The notes under the pieces are model-generated. The model saw only the letters and a list, made by a program, of their open reading frames with translations. It was not told where the DNA came from and made no database searches. A program made the translations under genes and the position numbers. 64,000 nucleotides of DNA from Casuarius casuarius (Eukaryota; Chordata; Aves; Casuariiformes; Casuariidae). Of this stretch, positions 39,326 through 51,497 are shown piece after piece; position 1 is the stretch's first letter; each line of letters starts with the position of its first letter. The stretch covers positions 1,375,660 to 1,439,659 of the forward strand of contig PTFA01000091.1 of the NCBI GenBank assembly GCA_003342895.1, read 5' to 3'.

Positions 39326-40939
39326 TTAGTAATAGCTGTTTTGGACATGCTTTGCAGTGCTATAAATAAAGGGTAGTAGGTAAATAAATAGGCTTTATTT
39401 TTACAGGAATAAAAAATGGGGAAGATGTCTAAGCCACAACCTTTTCTAAATTCTCAAATAGTCATTCTTTGACAAGTTACAGTACAGGGATGTATAGTTG
39501 GATGCATTGGATGCAGTGTGAATTTAAAACAGACATGCATCCCAGTTGTTAGAGTACTGACATTTGTGTATATCAGAAGAGATAGGGTGAGGAATTTAAA
39601 GAATTTTTCATTGAAGGGGTTCCACTGATGCTGGCTTGGCTAGAAAGAGCGGGACCTTTCATATACAGTAGTCTGTGTAATACCAAAAATGGATAATAGG
39701 AGGGGAGCTGGGCCTTTTTAGAAAGTGATAATCTGGTTCCCAAACAGGCAAGCTTTGTGAGAGAAGGAAAGCAAATTTATTTTTCCTAAAAGGGGTACTG
39801 AATTATCATCAAGAGCAAGAAAGCCATATATTATTACAGCAATTTTGCAGACTGAGAGTAAACAGGCAAATTCATTTTATTAATGCAAAACACGATTGTG
39901 TTTTTGGATTCTGCCTCTGCTTCCAATGTGATGACAGTCTTGCCTTACGAATAGCTAGCTAGACTAGGATTTAAGAAGCCAGAATTGAATGGCTGGCACT
40001 CAAGTTTCCTTTGTGAAACGGAGGGGCTATGATTGGGGAACATGTGGCTTTCAATCCTTTTCCTGTTTCTGTACCTCCTCCCTCCATCACCTTTCAGAAG
40101 AAGTACCTCTCAGGGCATCCTGATGTTCTGTTCACTAAATAGTACAGGGCCTTCTTTTCATGGATTCTTAAAAAATTAATAACTATCATCTTCAGCTTCA
40201 TTGAACCAAGAATATCTGCTGTTGATCCCGTGGATGCTAGTATAACTAACATTTCAAGCTCATCACAGAATGAAAATAGGACAAGCAGAGCTTACACTTG
40301 AAAAATCTGCCTATTTATTTAACAGCTGAAATGGGAAAAGATGGTGGATGCTGTGAGCTCTCTAGAGTATCTAAGCGTGGTGCAGTAGACATGGGCTAAT
40401 GAGCTATACATGTGCAAGGGAATGTGGCATGTAAATAATGAGAATGTCACCCTGGTTCTTTGTTCAGCAGAGCCCATCATTCTGTTTTGAAATAATCTGA
40501 CAGCAACCTCTACTTGCAGTATAATTTCTAAGTAGCTGTTCATTAAATCACAATACATTAAATTTTTTACAATATCATATATTATTTCTCTGCAAACATA
40601 ACTAATCATGAGTAATTCTACAATGAATTCCAAGGGCAGTTATGATAGTCCTATTTATTATAAAGGGTGGCCATTACTTTATACGGCATATGATATCATT
40701 GTTGATGGTAACTTAAATGTATGTAATAAAATGTTGGAAGGATATCTTGATTTTTTACAGCTTTTCGTAGCATCTTCTGCTATGTATGTATTAATGAGAA
40801 ATCTGAAGGGGTTTTTTTTTGTCCTTTTACACTTTTATATAAACATGCCGTCTGGCTAGGATGACTATGATTAGGATTTAAGGGGGTATGTATCACCATT
40901 CCTGACCCAATGAAGTAAGGCTGTGAGTAGCTAAGTTCT

Positions 40940-41060
40940 AGAAACAAAAGGAAGGCCATACTGGCTTAAACCAAGGGTCCGTCATTCCCAGGATCTCCTC
41001 AACACTGGTATGCGTAAGAAGAGGATAAGCATAGATACTTGTATTCATTTGCCACCCTCA
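40940..41060 (+). mobile_element. Dispersed old repeat, family not named
   Basis: AAGGCCATACTGGCTTAAAC and CAAGGGTCCGTCATTCCCAG, then a GGATAAGCATAGATACTT tail, look like the widespread sauropsid repeat with GGTCATACTGGGTCAGACCA and AAGGTCCATCTAGCCCAGTA. I recognise the pattern but cannot assign the family with certainty. Confidence 0.45.
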
Positions 41061-41845
41061 TTGTCAGATTACAATGTATAGGTAATAGTTACTTTGTAAA
41101 CAGTGGCTTTCTGATTACACCTCCGGGCACTGTATTTGCTGACAGGATATTTCTGTTCTTTGAAGTGGGATCTACCTTTATGAGCTCATCTATATAGCAA
41201 GGATTAATCAAGATAATGAATTCTTACCCAGTTGGTCTCAGTAAAAGTTACTAACAAAGGATTACATATACCTGGTAAATGGAACAGAACTCACAGCTTT
41301 GATTCCAGTGATACAGGATTCAGGGAATAGCCACTTGTTGAATTTAGCAAAGGAACTCTCTGGATGTTGTAGAGAATTGTCTACATATATATACACATAT
41401 ATAGAGAAGTTTTGCATCTTCCGTGTCACAGAAATGAATGAATGTTTTTTTACAGTGATAAGGACAAAAGTGTCCTAGTACAGAAGTAGGCATTGTAGCT
41501 ATGTTCACACAAATAAATAAGGCATTTAAGTGGAACATCTTAATGCAAACTACATTCTAACTTAAAATTTGAGATTTATTTTGTTCAGACCAGTATGAAA
41601 GCAGGATGATATTCTTGAATTGGTTTAATGCTGTCAGTAACGGGTAAACTTGAGTTCTGGTTCTACTCCTGTAGGCTTTGTGGTTTTTCTAGAAAAAGGT
41701 GCCCAGTACACAGTTTTCCTGTAGCAAAAACTCCTGTACAAAGCTCACTGCAAAATCAGTGAAGCATTACAAAGCACTCATATCAGAACATCTTGTTTCA
41801 TCACATAAATTTATGTGCCACTCATAATCTGTCAGTAAAAGACTC

Positions 41846-41851
41846 TTTATT
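41846..41851 (-). terminator. UNC5D: Candidate UNC5D distal poly(A) signal AATAAA
   Basis: On the minus strand the sequence reads TTATTTATGAATAAAGAGTC, a canonical AATAAA in A/T-rich UTR-like context. Cleavage would be expected 10-30 bases further, around 41820-41835. It lies about 7.1 kb after the stop codon. The choice among several AATAAA matches is a judgement from context; transcript ends are needed to decide. Confidence 0.3.
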
Positions 41852-42000
41852 CATAAATAACTGATATGCAGTAATTTATGTCTGTACATTTATCTTCAAA
41901 AGGCTATAGCCATACAGTTTTTGCAAACTCTACATAAAACATCCAAACTGTCCATTATTATTTTTTTCAGTACAATATAACACAGCTGTTTGGCATTACC

Positions 42001-42033
42001 AAATATATATGTATATATATTTATATATGTACA
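42001..42033 (-). promoter_or_regulatory. AT-alternating tract with a Pumilio-type element
   Basis: An alternating TA-rich stretch on the plus strand ends in TATGTACA (42026-42033), which on the minus strand reads TGTACATA, a match to the Pumilio consensus UGUANAUA. It would be functional only if the UNC5D 3' UTR reaches this far. A single 8-base match is expected by chance fairly often in A/T-rich DNA. Confidence 0.3.
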
Positions 42034-42423
42034 TGTGCTGAAAAAAGAAGCCAGTGCAGCCTTTTCCAAGGAATCTTTCCCAAGTATTTTACTGTACAAC
42101 ATTCAGAATTTACATTGATAGAACAAGGCACAGAAAGTGTGGTATGAAGCCAAGGCCATGCTTTTTATTTAACGTTCTTCTGTCTCTCTTCCTTGCTCCT
42201 TCAGCTTCATACTAAAGAAAGCATTCAAACCTCTGCTCTTTTTTCAGTTCTAAACACACTGAAACCATGGGGAGAAGTGGGGGGAGGGAAGAATGCTTAG
42301 TCCACTGAGCAAGAACCAAAATTTCAGAACCTGTTCATTGTAAAAATAAAGGAGTAGAAGAGGAAAGTCTTAAAAATAGGTCTCAGTAGAGGAATACTTT
42401 TATAGTAGTGCTGTGTATAGACT

Positions 42424-42436
42424 CCCCCCCCACCCC
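42424..42436 (-). repeat. C-rich run (G-rich on the UNC5D mRNA strand)
   Basis: Eight C, one A and four C on the plus strand, read as GGGGTGGGGGGGG on the mRNA strand. It is near the inferred far end of the 3' UTR. Not clearly a full four-run quadruplex on its own. Confidence 0.5.
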
Positions 42437-45400
42437 AGCATTTCAATGGAAAAGTATTTGATTAGGTTAAAGTTCCTCCCTCCCCTTTTCAGCATAAAGG
42501 CTGGTTAAAAGCTTTGGAAGTTGAAAATACAATGGAAATTTTTCAGGTAGGTCTACTCATGCATAACATTGATTTAGGACTCAACAGACTGACCAGCACC
42601 ACATTTTACCTCATCCAAATTAGCAAAGGTGTATACTTAATGTTTTTGTACTCAGATATAAAATGAGATCAGCAAAGTTACAATGGGAATGAATTTGATT
42701 AAGAAATGGGAAGAGGCAGCTGCATCTCCCAAGTGTCAAATTATATGATGTCAAAGTTTGCTGTTCCCAAATATAGGCTAGAAGTATATTTATGCCACTT
42801 CCCCAGTGAGGCATCTGTATACTGCTTACAGATGCATCAGGGAACTTTATGAGTTTCAGTAATGGTATCTGTTTTTTAGTTGGAAAGTGGGGAGAATACA
42901 GAAGGCTTACAGAAGATTTAATGTGAATATTCCCTTTGAAGGAATTTTGAAAAGATATCATCACCATAAAGTTAATATTCCAAATTTCAATATAGGAAAT
43001 ACCAGGTCTTAAATTTTTTGACTGCAAAAACAAAGCTTCAGCCAGTTCTAAGTGAGGATTTGTTAGGCAATAATCTTGTTCTCTGTAGCAAATATACTTG
43101 CTGTTACATCCGTGTCTCCCCCATCCCTCCATATCAGAAAAAACTTAGATCAGGCTTGGTGCACAGCACCCTTAACTTCATTTTGTGCTACACATTTCCT
43201 TTTGGGATTAGACAGTAGGATATATATACAGAGACCAGATAACACATAGGGGCTGACATCATCTTAAATCTGTGGAAGGACACTCTTAACCAAGGTCATC
43301 ACACCAGGGGGCAGACAAACTAAGCAGCTGCTGACAAAACCACAGTTCTACAGTAGGTGAGTGTCTAATCTCAGTAGGTTACAGTACACTACATTACAGA
43401 TCAGGGATGGGTCATCTAATCTCCCTATCCCTAAACTAAATCTTCACAAGTGACTTCAGCTCTAGTTACCCTGTAACAGCAAGGCAAGGAGGCTACCCAT
43501 TGAATCCTGGCTCACCTGGATTCCCGTGTAAAGCACAAACCAGTTATTCAACACGACTGAACAGCTTATTTAAAAGCAGCTTCTGCAATAACTTGAAAAT
43601 TACAATACAACCCTACCCACCCCAGCCCCAGACAAGAAACACTATTAGAATCTGTACTATTCACCTCCAATACAAAAAATATAGTGGCAAATTCCTAGAC
43701 ATATATTTTATTTTTGGACAGAACAGTGAACATGGATACTGACAGCTTTTTTATTTTACTTGTGACAATGAGCAGAACATCAGTTCTGTTTTCTGCATTA
43801 CAGATATTGTTACTATTAAATGATTCTCTAAGGGATTCTTTAATCTTTGAGTGATTTATTTGTTTTTGTTCATGTTGGAAAGGAGATTTTTCAGACCATT
43901 AATATTAGTATTGGTAATGTGAAGAGCTAGATCGTTCATTTTTAGGAAATGATTCATGATCTTTTGCCAATGTATGGAGTTTGATTTGTCACTGCAAGTA
44001 TTAAGTGTGTTATATACCTAGTGCTTTAGCTTACTGTGTTTGTCCAGGAATCCCTTAAGTTTTAACTAATTTTAACTAGACAAACATTATCTATCAAAGA
44101 AAAGGGTACATGTGCCATTTGACATGCTGCTGCAGAAAAACAGATAACCTCTCCTATAGCAGGAATAATGTCAAGGGAGAAATTTTGTTAAAAGCATACA
44201 CCAGGAATGAACAAGCCATAGAAAACTCTTCAGCAGGTTTAACATGAAAAAGATTCTCAGTGAATAATATGACCACCTCTACTCCTGTGTAAAAAGTGTA
44301 AATAATTCAAATTAGTAAAACAAAAGCTAGAAAGACAAATTTTCACATCATTCACAGTTGTTGAGGACTTTGAAATAACTTCCTTTTTTCACTCAGTTAA
44401 TTACGAACCAAGACTAAATGCAGTTCTTTGTTTAAAAGTAAGTCTGTGTTTTGTAGGCAGAAACAGACTGAAAACAGTCTAATCAGGAACAGAAATCCAC
44501 AACCGTTTCTTACTTGTTTTAGCTTAGCTGTATACACGAGCTATTATTTTCATAGTGGGAAATATTATCTGGAATTAAACAATTACTGAATGTTTAAAAC
44601 TCCCATATAGCACTGTCTTTCAAAGGAAAATATATGAATGGACCTCTTGTATGATGCCAATACCTTGTACTCCTAAAAAGAGACCTTTCTTTTTTCTCCC
44701 TTAACTTGCACTGCAAACTGTGCACAGGCCAGAGAGGAAGAAACCAGCTGTTGCCAGAGATAAAAATAATAATAAAACCAATAATAATAATAGCTCTCTG
44801 TCTTTTAAGAGAATTGTGTCAGTACCTTTTCATCTATTACAAAAAGCCCAGTAAAATATTTGTGGGAGCATATCTTGGCTTTATGGGACTTGCACTGGTA
44901 AATGAAGTTTGCATTTAAGTCTGTGGAGCAGGCATCCTTTCCGTGTGGCTTAAAGGATTTTAATGTAAGCTACTAAGATTGCAAAAGCAATGTTGTAAAA
45001 ACTGGAAATTAACTTTATGATGCTGCAGTCTGCAAAGCTGTGAAGTGCACCATTTTGGTGACAAAACTGTAAGTCATTTTTAAAACACAACTATTAGTCT
45101 TAAATGACTCACTGTGCAGAAATAGCCAGGAAAAAATGCTTAGGAAGATGAAAATATATTTAAGCAGGTTCTTAGGTGATGTAAAATCAACCTGTCTGTT
45201 TCACTCTATCAGACTCAGGGCAGCTAGACAGAATCTTAAGTGTTCAATGTAGGATTTCTCTTCCTTTTACTTTTTTGTTTGCAAAGAGTTTTTTTTTTTT
45301 TTTCTTTTTTCCCCCAAAAGTCATAATTTATAAAATAGAGGAAGGGAATCAATTTTGAATTTCTGGCATCTAATCCTGGTTCAGATGCTGACTAACACCT

Positions 45401-46399
45401 GCCTTTTGGATCAAATCAGGTATGTCCAGATTTTCAAAAAAATCTACATAACATAGATATTGAAAATGTGCTTCTGGAATTTTAAGAGTGCAAATCATTT
45501 TCAAGAGATCTATTCATACAGTATTTGCATAAAATTCTGAATCATCATTCTGAGAGAATATTATATTGCAAAGCATCCTTACTGCAGACTTTGTGGAAAA
45601 AAAGCTGTCAAAAATCAGCTGCTTGCTACTGTGGAAAAGAGGAGGAACCATTTAACATCTTTACTTAAATTGTATGGCTCTTTGTTAATGGTAGCACAAA
45701 ATCCATTTGTGGCTGCCTCATTTACATGAAACACTTCCAAAAAACCCCTTTTTAATTTCTCCATCTCTAAAACTGGGACAGTACATAAAAGGGGAGGAGA
45801 ACTGACATTAGCCTCTCTGAGCAAAAATGTTAAGTATTAGTATCATCCCATGATGCTAACATAAAACAACAGAAAGAGCATCAGAAAACAACCATGTCTG
45901 TACCAGCTATATCAGGTAATCAACAGATGCAAATTTCCCAGGGGTAGGGGAAAAGGGAATAGAAAAAGTTTGTAGCCTGTTTTTCCACTCAAAAGTATAA
46001 CTTAAGTTCTTCTTGACCCATTACTTCCTCCTTTCTGTCATGAAGAACATATTTTTCCTTTTTGTGGTATTTTGTCCTGTTTTATAATTATTTTGAACTC
46101 TTCTTTGTCACTTCTCAGTCTTATCTTTAAGCTACACAGTTTTTGCTCACAGGTTTTATTTTCTGGATGTTCAAGCAGCTGAATCCACTTCTGATGATGC
46201 ATTAGTTTGAGTAAATTAATTAGCAGTGTAAAGTCAGTTCCTGCATTCTCGGGGTCCTACACTCTCTCACGGGCATTTCTCACGGCTATATGCTATAGAA
46301 AGATCCTCATCTGTTGTGATGCTTGGTACTGAATTTGGAACTGTGACAAATTGAGGAACTGGAGGAATTGAGTGATTTAGCCTGCATATTTATTGCTGC

Positions 46400-46525
46400 A
46401 AAGCAGACAGGTCATTGGTCACTCCATCTCCAAAAAGATATAGAAGAACTAGAGAAGATACAGAGAATAACAACAAGGATGTTAAGAGAGACAGAACAGA
46501 CTAGGGTTCTTCAGCCTAAAAAAAC
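46400..46525 (+). mobile_element. CR1-type LINE fragment near the reverse-transcriptase 3' end
   Basis: The run AAAAGATATAGAAGAACTAG, AGAAGATACAGAGAATAACA, ACAAGGATGTTAAGAGAGAC and GGGTTCTTCAGCCTAAAAAA corresponds to the CR1 stretch with ..CTGGAGAGGGTCCAGAG.., ..GCAACGAGGATGCT.. and ..GGGTTGTTCAGCCTGGAGAA... It carries many substitutions and no useful reading frame. It lies in the inferred UNC5D 3' UTR, antisense to the gene. Confidence 0.65.
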
Positions 46526-48099
46526 ATGCAAAATACCTTTTAAGGTGCACTTTTGAGGAGGTCGGTCTAGACAGCTTCTGGTTTCTCTCTAGGCTTTGCA
46601 GAGCTGGGTGTCACTCTACACAGAGGTTTTTCAGAGCTACCGGAGTCTTAAAAGTAAACACTGAGTTTCCTGAGAAAAAGCTTTAAGGTGTGAACTCTAC
46701 ATAGCAGCTGTTTTCAACCCCGTATGCTGTGTTTAACTCTAGTATATTTGGAAAACATACAGATCTTCACAATGACATGAGCATGTTACAGAACCTGTAT
46801 GGTAGTACTTAGGTATCTATATTGTGGTGACTAACCTAAGCTAGGTTGAAAAAGCAACAACCAAATTAAAACTGCATCTGAAAAGAAGCTAAGAACAAAT
46901 TAACTGCTGGAGAGCGACTGTAGCAGGTTTCCCAGACAACGGCAGCTCACTAAAACTGCACAGTGCTCTGCTGTGGATGCCATTGCCTATTTTTCATTTT
47001 TTAATTCATGACATTTTTGTCCAATGCAGAACAGGTTTCAGAGGAGGAGGAATGAAGTCACTAGAAATAAAATTCAAACAAAAAGAACCACGTGCTGCTG
47101 ATTACAGTGACAGCTTGCTGCCGAATAAGCTGGTATTTTTGTCTTGGTCTTAAATACGCTTGCAGCCATTATGATTTCCCATTCCAGACAGGAAATCTCA
47201 TGTCCAGTGGCATGAAGTACTAACAGGCAAAAAATGTTTAGGAGAGTCTAAGTATTTTTAAGTAAGTCTAAGGATCTATTCCAGACTGCTGAGCTGGAAA
47301 AGCAATGAAAGTTGCAATTTCAGATCAATGAGAACAAGCAAAGTCTGGCATCAAAAGTTGTTAATTGTACTTTCAGAACTGGAATCTTGGGTGGAAAAAA
47401 TAGTTTCAGATAATTATGGATGTGCACACGGGGTAGTAGGTACTCTATGGCTTGTTATGCTCCTCTCAGCCAAATCTGGGGGTTAAAAAAAAAATGAAGT
47501 CTGGTTTTCAGTTTCTTGCATTTCTATAAAGCTCTGAAAATCCTGGTCATATTCCTGCTTTATACTGATTGTGTTCACATCACCAAAGCTGATTGATAGC
47601 CTAGGGCCAGAGCTAACAAGCACCTTGGCTAATTTAAAGAATATATTGTATGAGTAAAAATACTGGTTAAATCTGGCTTAGTGCCAGTTTCACTAGGACA
47701 CTCACTCACAGTGACAACTTTTTTTGGTTCAGTTGAAGTAAAATTATTCTTGTATGAGATGGATGAAAAATAAGGAGAATTCTCTAGCTAAATTCTGGTT
47801 TTGGTGGTAAATACGAAATCTTTGTAATTAAACCAAGCGCAACACAGCTAGCTTTATTATATTCTGTTGAAACTGTGAAAGTTCTGCTGAACTGGCAAAT
47901 TCTAGAATGAACTTGAGCCAATTTTTGGGAGTACCATGTGGAGTTTAATGTTTCAATCTGAAACCAAACCAAAATTAAGCTGTGCTGATTGAATTCACCT
48001 TCACTTCTTAATATAGTCCCAAAATATGGAGTAATACAAAAAAGTGCAACTTGCTAAAACGGGGCTGTCAATTTGCTGTGTTTCATTTGGTTGTTTAAA

Positions 48100-48123
48100 C
48101 CCCCTTCTCCCCCACCCCCCCCC
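48100..48123 (-). promoter_or_regulatory. G-quadruplex-capable tract on the mRNA strand
   Basis: The plus strand has C runs of 5, 5 and 9 (48100-48104, 48109-48113, 48115-48123) separated by short spacers. On the UNC5D mRNA strand this is G9-T-G5-AGAA-G5. Since G9 can supply two runs, four G-runs with loops of 1-4 bases are available. It lies about 860-880 bases after the stop codon, so it would be in the 3' UTR of any transcript extending past 48.1 kb. Confidence 0.55.
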
Positions 48124-48188
48124 AACAATAACTTTGACTAAGTCTGCAAACTGAGAACTTTTAGAAAGTTTCGCATGTTGCGCACATC

Positions 48189-48224
48189 CGCATGCGCGCG
48201 TGCGCCCATGCGCGCACACACACA
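48189..48224. repeat. Alternating purine-pyrimidine tract (GC/GT-rich, CpG-dense)
   Basis: Two near-perfect purine-pyrimidine alternating stretches, 48189-48205 (CGCATGCGCGCGTGCGC) and 48207-48224 (ending in CA repeats), abut with one break. Such sequence is the classic type able to adopt left-handed Z-DNA. It stands out as CpG-rich in an A/T-rich, CpG-poor region. It lies 65 bases from the C/G-run tract. Confidence 0.6.
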
Positions 48225-48980
48225 GTAATCTCATAGAGGAAGATTTTGTTGTGTTACTTAGTTAACAGAATAGCCAGGAAAACTGCAGTAAAGGTACATT
48301 CATTAAGTGATTGAATTTTTAAAGTGAATTGTTTGGATGACAATTAAATAGGAGATATTCTACTTCCTCAAATGTCTGAATAGGACAATGCCTGATTTTC
48401 AACTGTCCTGCAGCTAGATTACAGCAAATACAAAGTGACTCAATGCTATCAAAGGGCATTTTAAATCCACCCTTGAAGCGTGGTAAGTTAGAAAGATGCA
48501 GGACAAAAGGGACTCAAGGCCCCACCAAGACAAACCTTTAAACTAGAAGTAACCTCTTGTGGCTTTAAATATTCAATATCATATTCACTGATTATCACTA
48601 GGCATTTTTTCTTCTGATTGGCATTATTGTTTCCTAAATGTATTACATCATAACATTTACCTTTCATAGCTCTATTTATCTCAACCCTTCCTGCCCCTGG
48701 GAATGGTAGGTGTGTAGTTTTGTTTTTGACACTGAAAAACGTATTTTAAGATTTAAAATGAGAGAGAGCTGTAGGACAGGGAGAAGCTTAAATTTTCCTT
48801 ATTACTGAGATGATTTGTAATGGGACTTCTTCTGCTCCTCCAAATGAAAACTGCATTGTGGAAATTAATGTCTGTTTCCTCATACACAATGTGCACAAAC
48901 CTTTATTTCCTCCCTGCCAAAGAGATTCTCTAGTGTAAAAGTCAAAGCTGGCCATCGGTTCTTGAATGGAGCAGAGATGA

Positions 48981-49185
48981 CTAAAGTCCGTTTTGTCTAC
49001 TGTAGTTGAAGTCAGGCTCCTCAATCTCAGTTTCTGTTATGTTTGAGATTTTAGAGTGTGTCCTTCCTATTTCTTCCAGAGCACATGCTAGGGAGTCAAG
49101 GTCACCATCATGCTGATGTCGGGCTTCCCAGAGGTCCAAAATGACAGCAGATGGACTGCTTTGTGTAGCAAAATAAGAGAGATTC
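48981..49185 (-). CDS. UNC5D: UNC5D last coding exon: end of death domain and C-terminus
   Basis: Terminal coding exon: one base completing the split Arg codon, 67 codons and a TAG stop (complement of 48981-48983). The acceptor AG complements 49186-49187 and is preceded by a strong sense-strand pyrimidine tract. The peptide begins [20 protein letters not shown], continues [20 protein letters not shown] and ends [20 protein letters not shown] then YSRQNGL. The [17 protein letters not shown] and LA.ALEEIGR blocks are the last helices of the UNC5 death domain. UNC5C, as I recall it, ends differently and lacks the YSRQNGL-type tail, which supports UNC5D. The less conserved part is the acidic [12 protein letters not shown] stretch between death domain and C-terminus. 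The 3' UTR continues from 48980 towards lower coordinates. Confidence 0.95.
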
Positions 49186-51497
49186 CTAAAAGGAAGAGAG
49201 GAAAAGGTGATATAAAAGGGTTAGAAAAATGTACACTGTAACTACCATGAATGTGAACCTGACACTACAGATGTGTTTCAAAAGAGAAAAAAAGCCCTTC
49301 AGCAAGACCTAAATTAGGTAAGTGGAGACAGCCATCTAAAGGACACACACTGCAGAATCTGTTCTTCAAATGTCACATGCTCAATTTGGAGGTAGAATGA
49401 ACAAGGATTTGTGTATTCTGAGGTACATAAATGCTGGCCAACACCATAGACGGTAAGTCAATTTTGGAAATCATCATCGATAAACTTATCATGTATTTGT
49501 CAGGAAGAGAAATTATATAATTTTAATTGATGTTTGTGATTATATGAAGATATGATGCATCTTTTCATTGGTAAATTTAGGTTTTATTAAAACGTAGGTG
49601 CCTGTGGTTTTTAGAACTTTGGAGGGGTAATATTTGCAAAGACCTTGGTGAATCAAAATGTTTTTCTTAAACACACATTACCTTAAATATCTTTCTGTAG
49701 TTGCCTTGGACATAATCCTCCAAATAAATCTATTGCCTTCGTGTATATAAGCATAAATGTTATATATTGCGTTTACTTAGTTAATCCTCAGATGCCAAAT
49801 CCTGATTTGATATTCCCAAAATCATGACCCCATTACCATTCATAGACAATGGAACAAATTGTCAAGCACTTCATGTGTTTAAATGAGTAAAACTGATAAT
49901 TGTCAGCTGTGTATTTTTTTTTGACTGCTCTGAATAGGCTTAGCTCATAATTGTAATGTTGTCTCCTCAAAGGATGTACATAAAAATGACAGCGTGGTCA
50001 CTAATGCATTGCCCCCTACCTGTTCTCTAATGAATTCCAAACAGTAAAGTATCATGCCCTGTCTTAACTCAAGCCTTCCCTCGTATAAACAGACACTGCC
50101 TAGATGCTGGTAGTTAACTTACCATGAAAATCAAGGGAGATTTGTAACAGGCTTAAAAATCTCAAACCTTAAAAGCTAACCATACTGTAAGTAAAATCCC
50201 AGTGCAAAAGTTTGAAAATAGAGGCATTTTCAAAGAAGGGGCAGTTCACACAGAATTGAGCCTTACTGTGTCATGGGAAGATGAAAACATGCCTAGAATG
50301 TAAGTGAAAACTAGATGTGGTAGGTGGGGAGCAAGGGTGTGGAAAATACTGTCATGATGACACTAATGGATTATGCTCTACATCAGCTACATGGAGATCT
50401 ATGATGTCTTCTACTGTCTGGTTTTACAGCTACATTTAGGGTAATTTAAACTGTTCAACAACTTTCTGTTTATACCTATGAATTTTGTTTTTATAAAAAT
50501 AGATACTGCAAAGACCCTACCAGGTCTTTGCACAGAATCAAAAGTTAAAGGGATGTCACAAAAACTTGGTCTAAGTCACAGTAATCTCCTTAGTACACTG
50601 CCTCTCAGTTTCCTCTGAAAGTGGAAATTTTTCTCTGGCTTACTTTACACATGAGAAATGGAAGCAAAGAGATTTAAGTGTCTAAAACAGGTAGTAAAAG
50701 CCAGTAACTGAACCAGAATTTTATGACTTCCTTTCTGCTGCCAGACTACAAATTACTCTCGTTTTTGGTTCAGATTTGGCTTACTGCTTTTCATGGGAAT
50801 CTCGGTAAGTCAAGCCTGTTTTGCTTGATTTAAATATTCCTCTACCCCACTGGGAGCATGCTGGTGGAGTTCATGAGAATCAGAAAGTATTTCTGTCAGT
50901 AAACTGCCTTTGCCAAACTGATTTAGCCCAGTGGAAAAAGCAAAATGAGTGAATTAGTTTTTACAGTGTCTCTCATTTTTAATAATGGTAGTATTACTGC
51001 TAACAGTAGAGAAAGACTTTCTTTAAATATGCCTTTTCCTTTAAAAATTATGAAATGTGTAATTCTTTTTGAAATAGAAAACATGAGGATAAAAGTCATG
51101 AAAACAACCCATATGATTTTTCTGAGAACATGCAACCTTAGAAGTCCTTTAATTCACTGTTTTCATAATACACAATAGTACCAAAGTCTTTCTATAGTCA
51201 TATACTTTACCGAGACCCTATTCTTGCGGACGTACAAGGACATACAAGGTCCAGGCTATAATGAAGAAACTGAATTTAGAAGTTAACATCAGGAAGGATT
51301 GGACACACAGGTTTATTCAGAGGAGAAAGCCATTCCTATTTTCTGTAAGTCATATATGTGTAGTTTACCCCTGAGAGTAAGCATGGTAATTACGATTCTC
51401 ACATATTTAATACCAGCAAACAAAAAAACCCGTAATAGCAGCAAATTATTCTCATTGCATATGTAAATGTTCACCTTTCAAAATTGCCTTCCATTAC
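49186..51497 (-). other. UNC5D: UNC5D last intron
   Basis: 2312 bp intron between the two death-domain exons, splitting an Arg codon. It holds one old MIR-like piece (about 50645-50745). Otherwise it is A/T-rich unique sequence with no supported exon. Open frames of 70-77 codons at 50923-51178 lie on both strands and look like chance. Confidence 0.85.
50645..50745 (-). mobile_element. MIR-like CORE-SINE relic in an UNC5D intron
   Basis: TTTACACATGAGAAATGGAA, GCAAAGAGATTTAAGTGTCT and CCAGTAACTGAACCAGAATT follow reverse-complement MIR (TTTACAGATGAGGAAACTGA..AGAGATTAAGTGACTTG..). It is in sense orientation with UNC5D. Confidence 0.5.

Larger units (their letters stand above)
30087..41824. other. 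Intergenic desert, part 4, up to the inferred UNC5D transcript end
   Basis: No supported gene. MIR-like pieces at 30.7, 33.6, 33.7, 36.4 and 39.2 kb, an unnamed sauropsid-type repeat at 41.0 kb, and GT/GC and CCCA simple repeats. Open frames of up to 116 codons (38423-38773) are unrecognised. Confidence 0.7.
41825..48980 (-). other. UNC5D: Probable long UNC5D 3' UTR (extent uncertain)
   Basis: This stretch follows the TAG stop at 48981-48983 directly and contains no supported exon on either strand. UNC5D transcripts are known to have long 3' UTRs, so I infer several kilobases of UTR here. Candidate end: sense-strand AATAAA at 41846-41851. Other AATAAA matches on the sense strand occur, for example near 48902, 46154, 43855 and 42164, so shorter forms are possible. 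Within the region I see a G-run tract, an alternating GC/GT tract, a second C-run (42424-42436, G on the mRNA), a Pumilio-type element (TGTACATA on the sense strand, 42026-42033) and an old CR1 piece at about 46.4 kb. Open frames here, including a 170-codon one at 42620-43132, show no family resemblance. Confidence 0.45.

Noticed and set aside
42620..43132. 170-codon open frame on the minus strand
   Set aside because: Lies in the inferred UNC5D 3' UTR, has no family resemblance, and overlaps other open frames.
46368..46556. 62-codon frame as a small gene
   Set aside because: It is the decayed CR1 sequence read in one frame.
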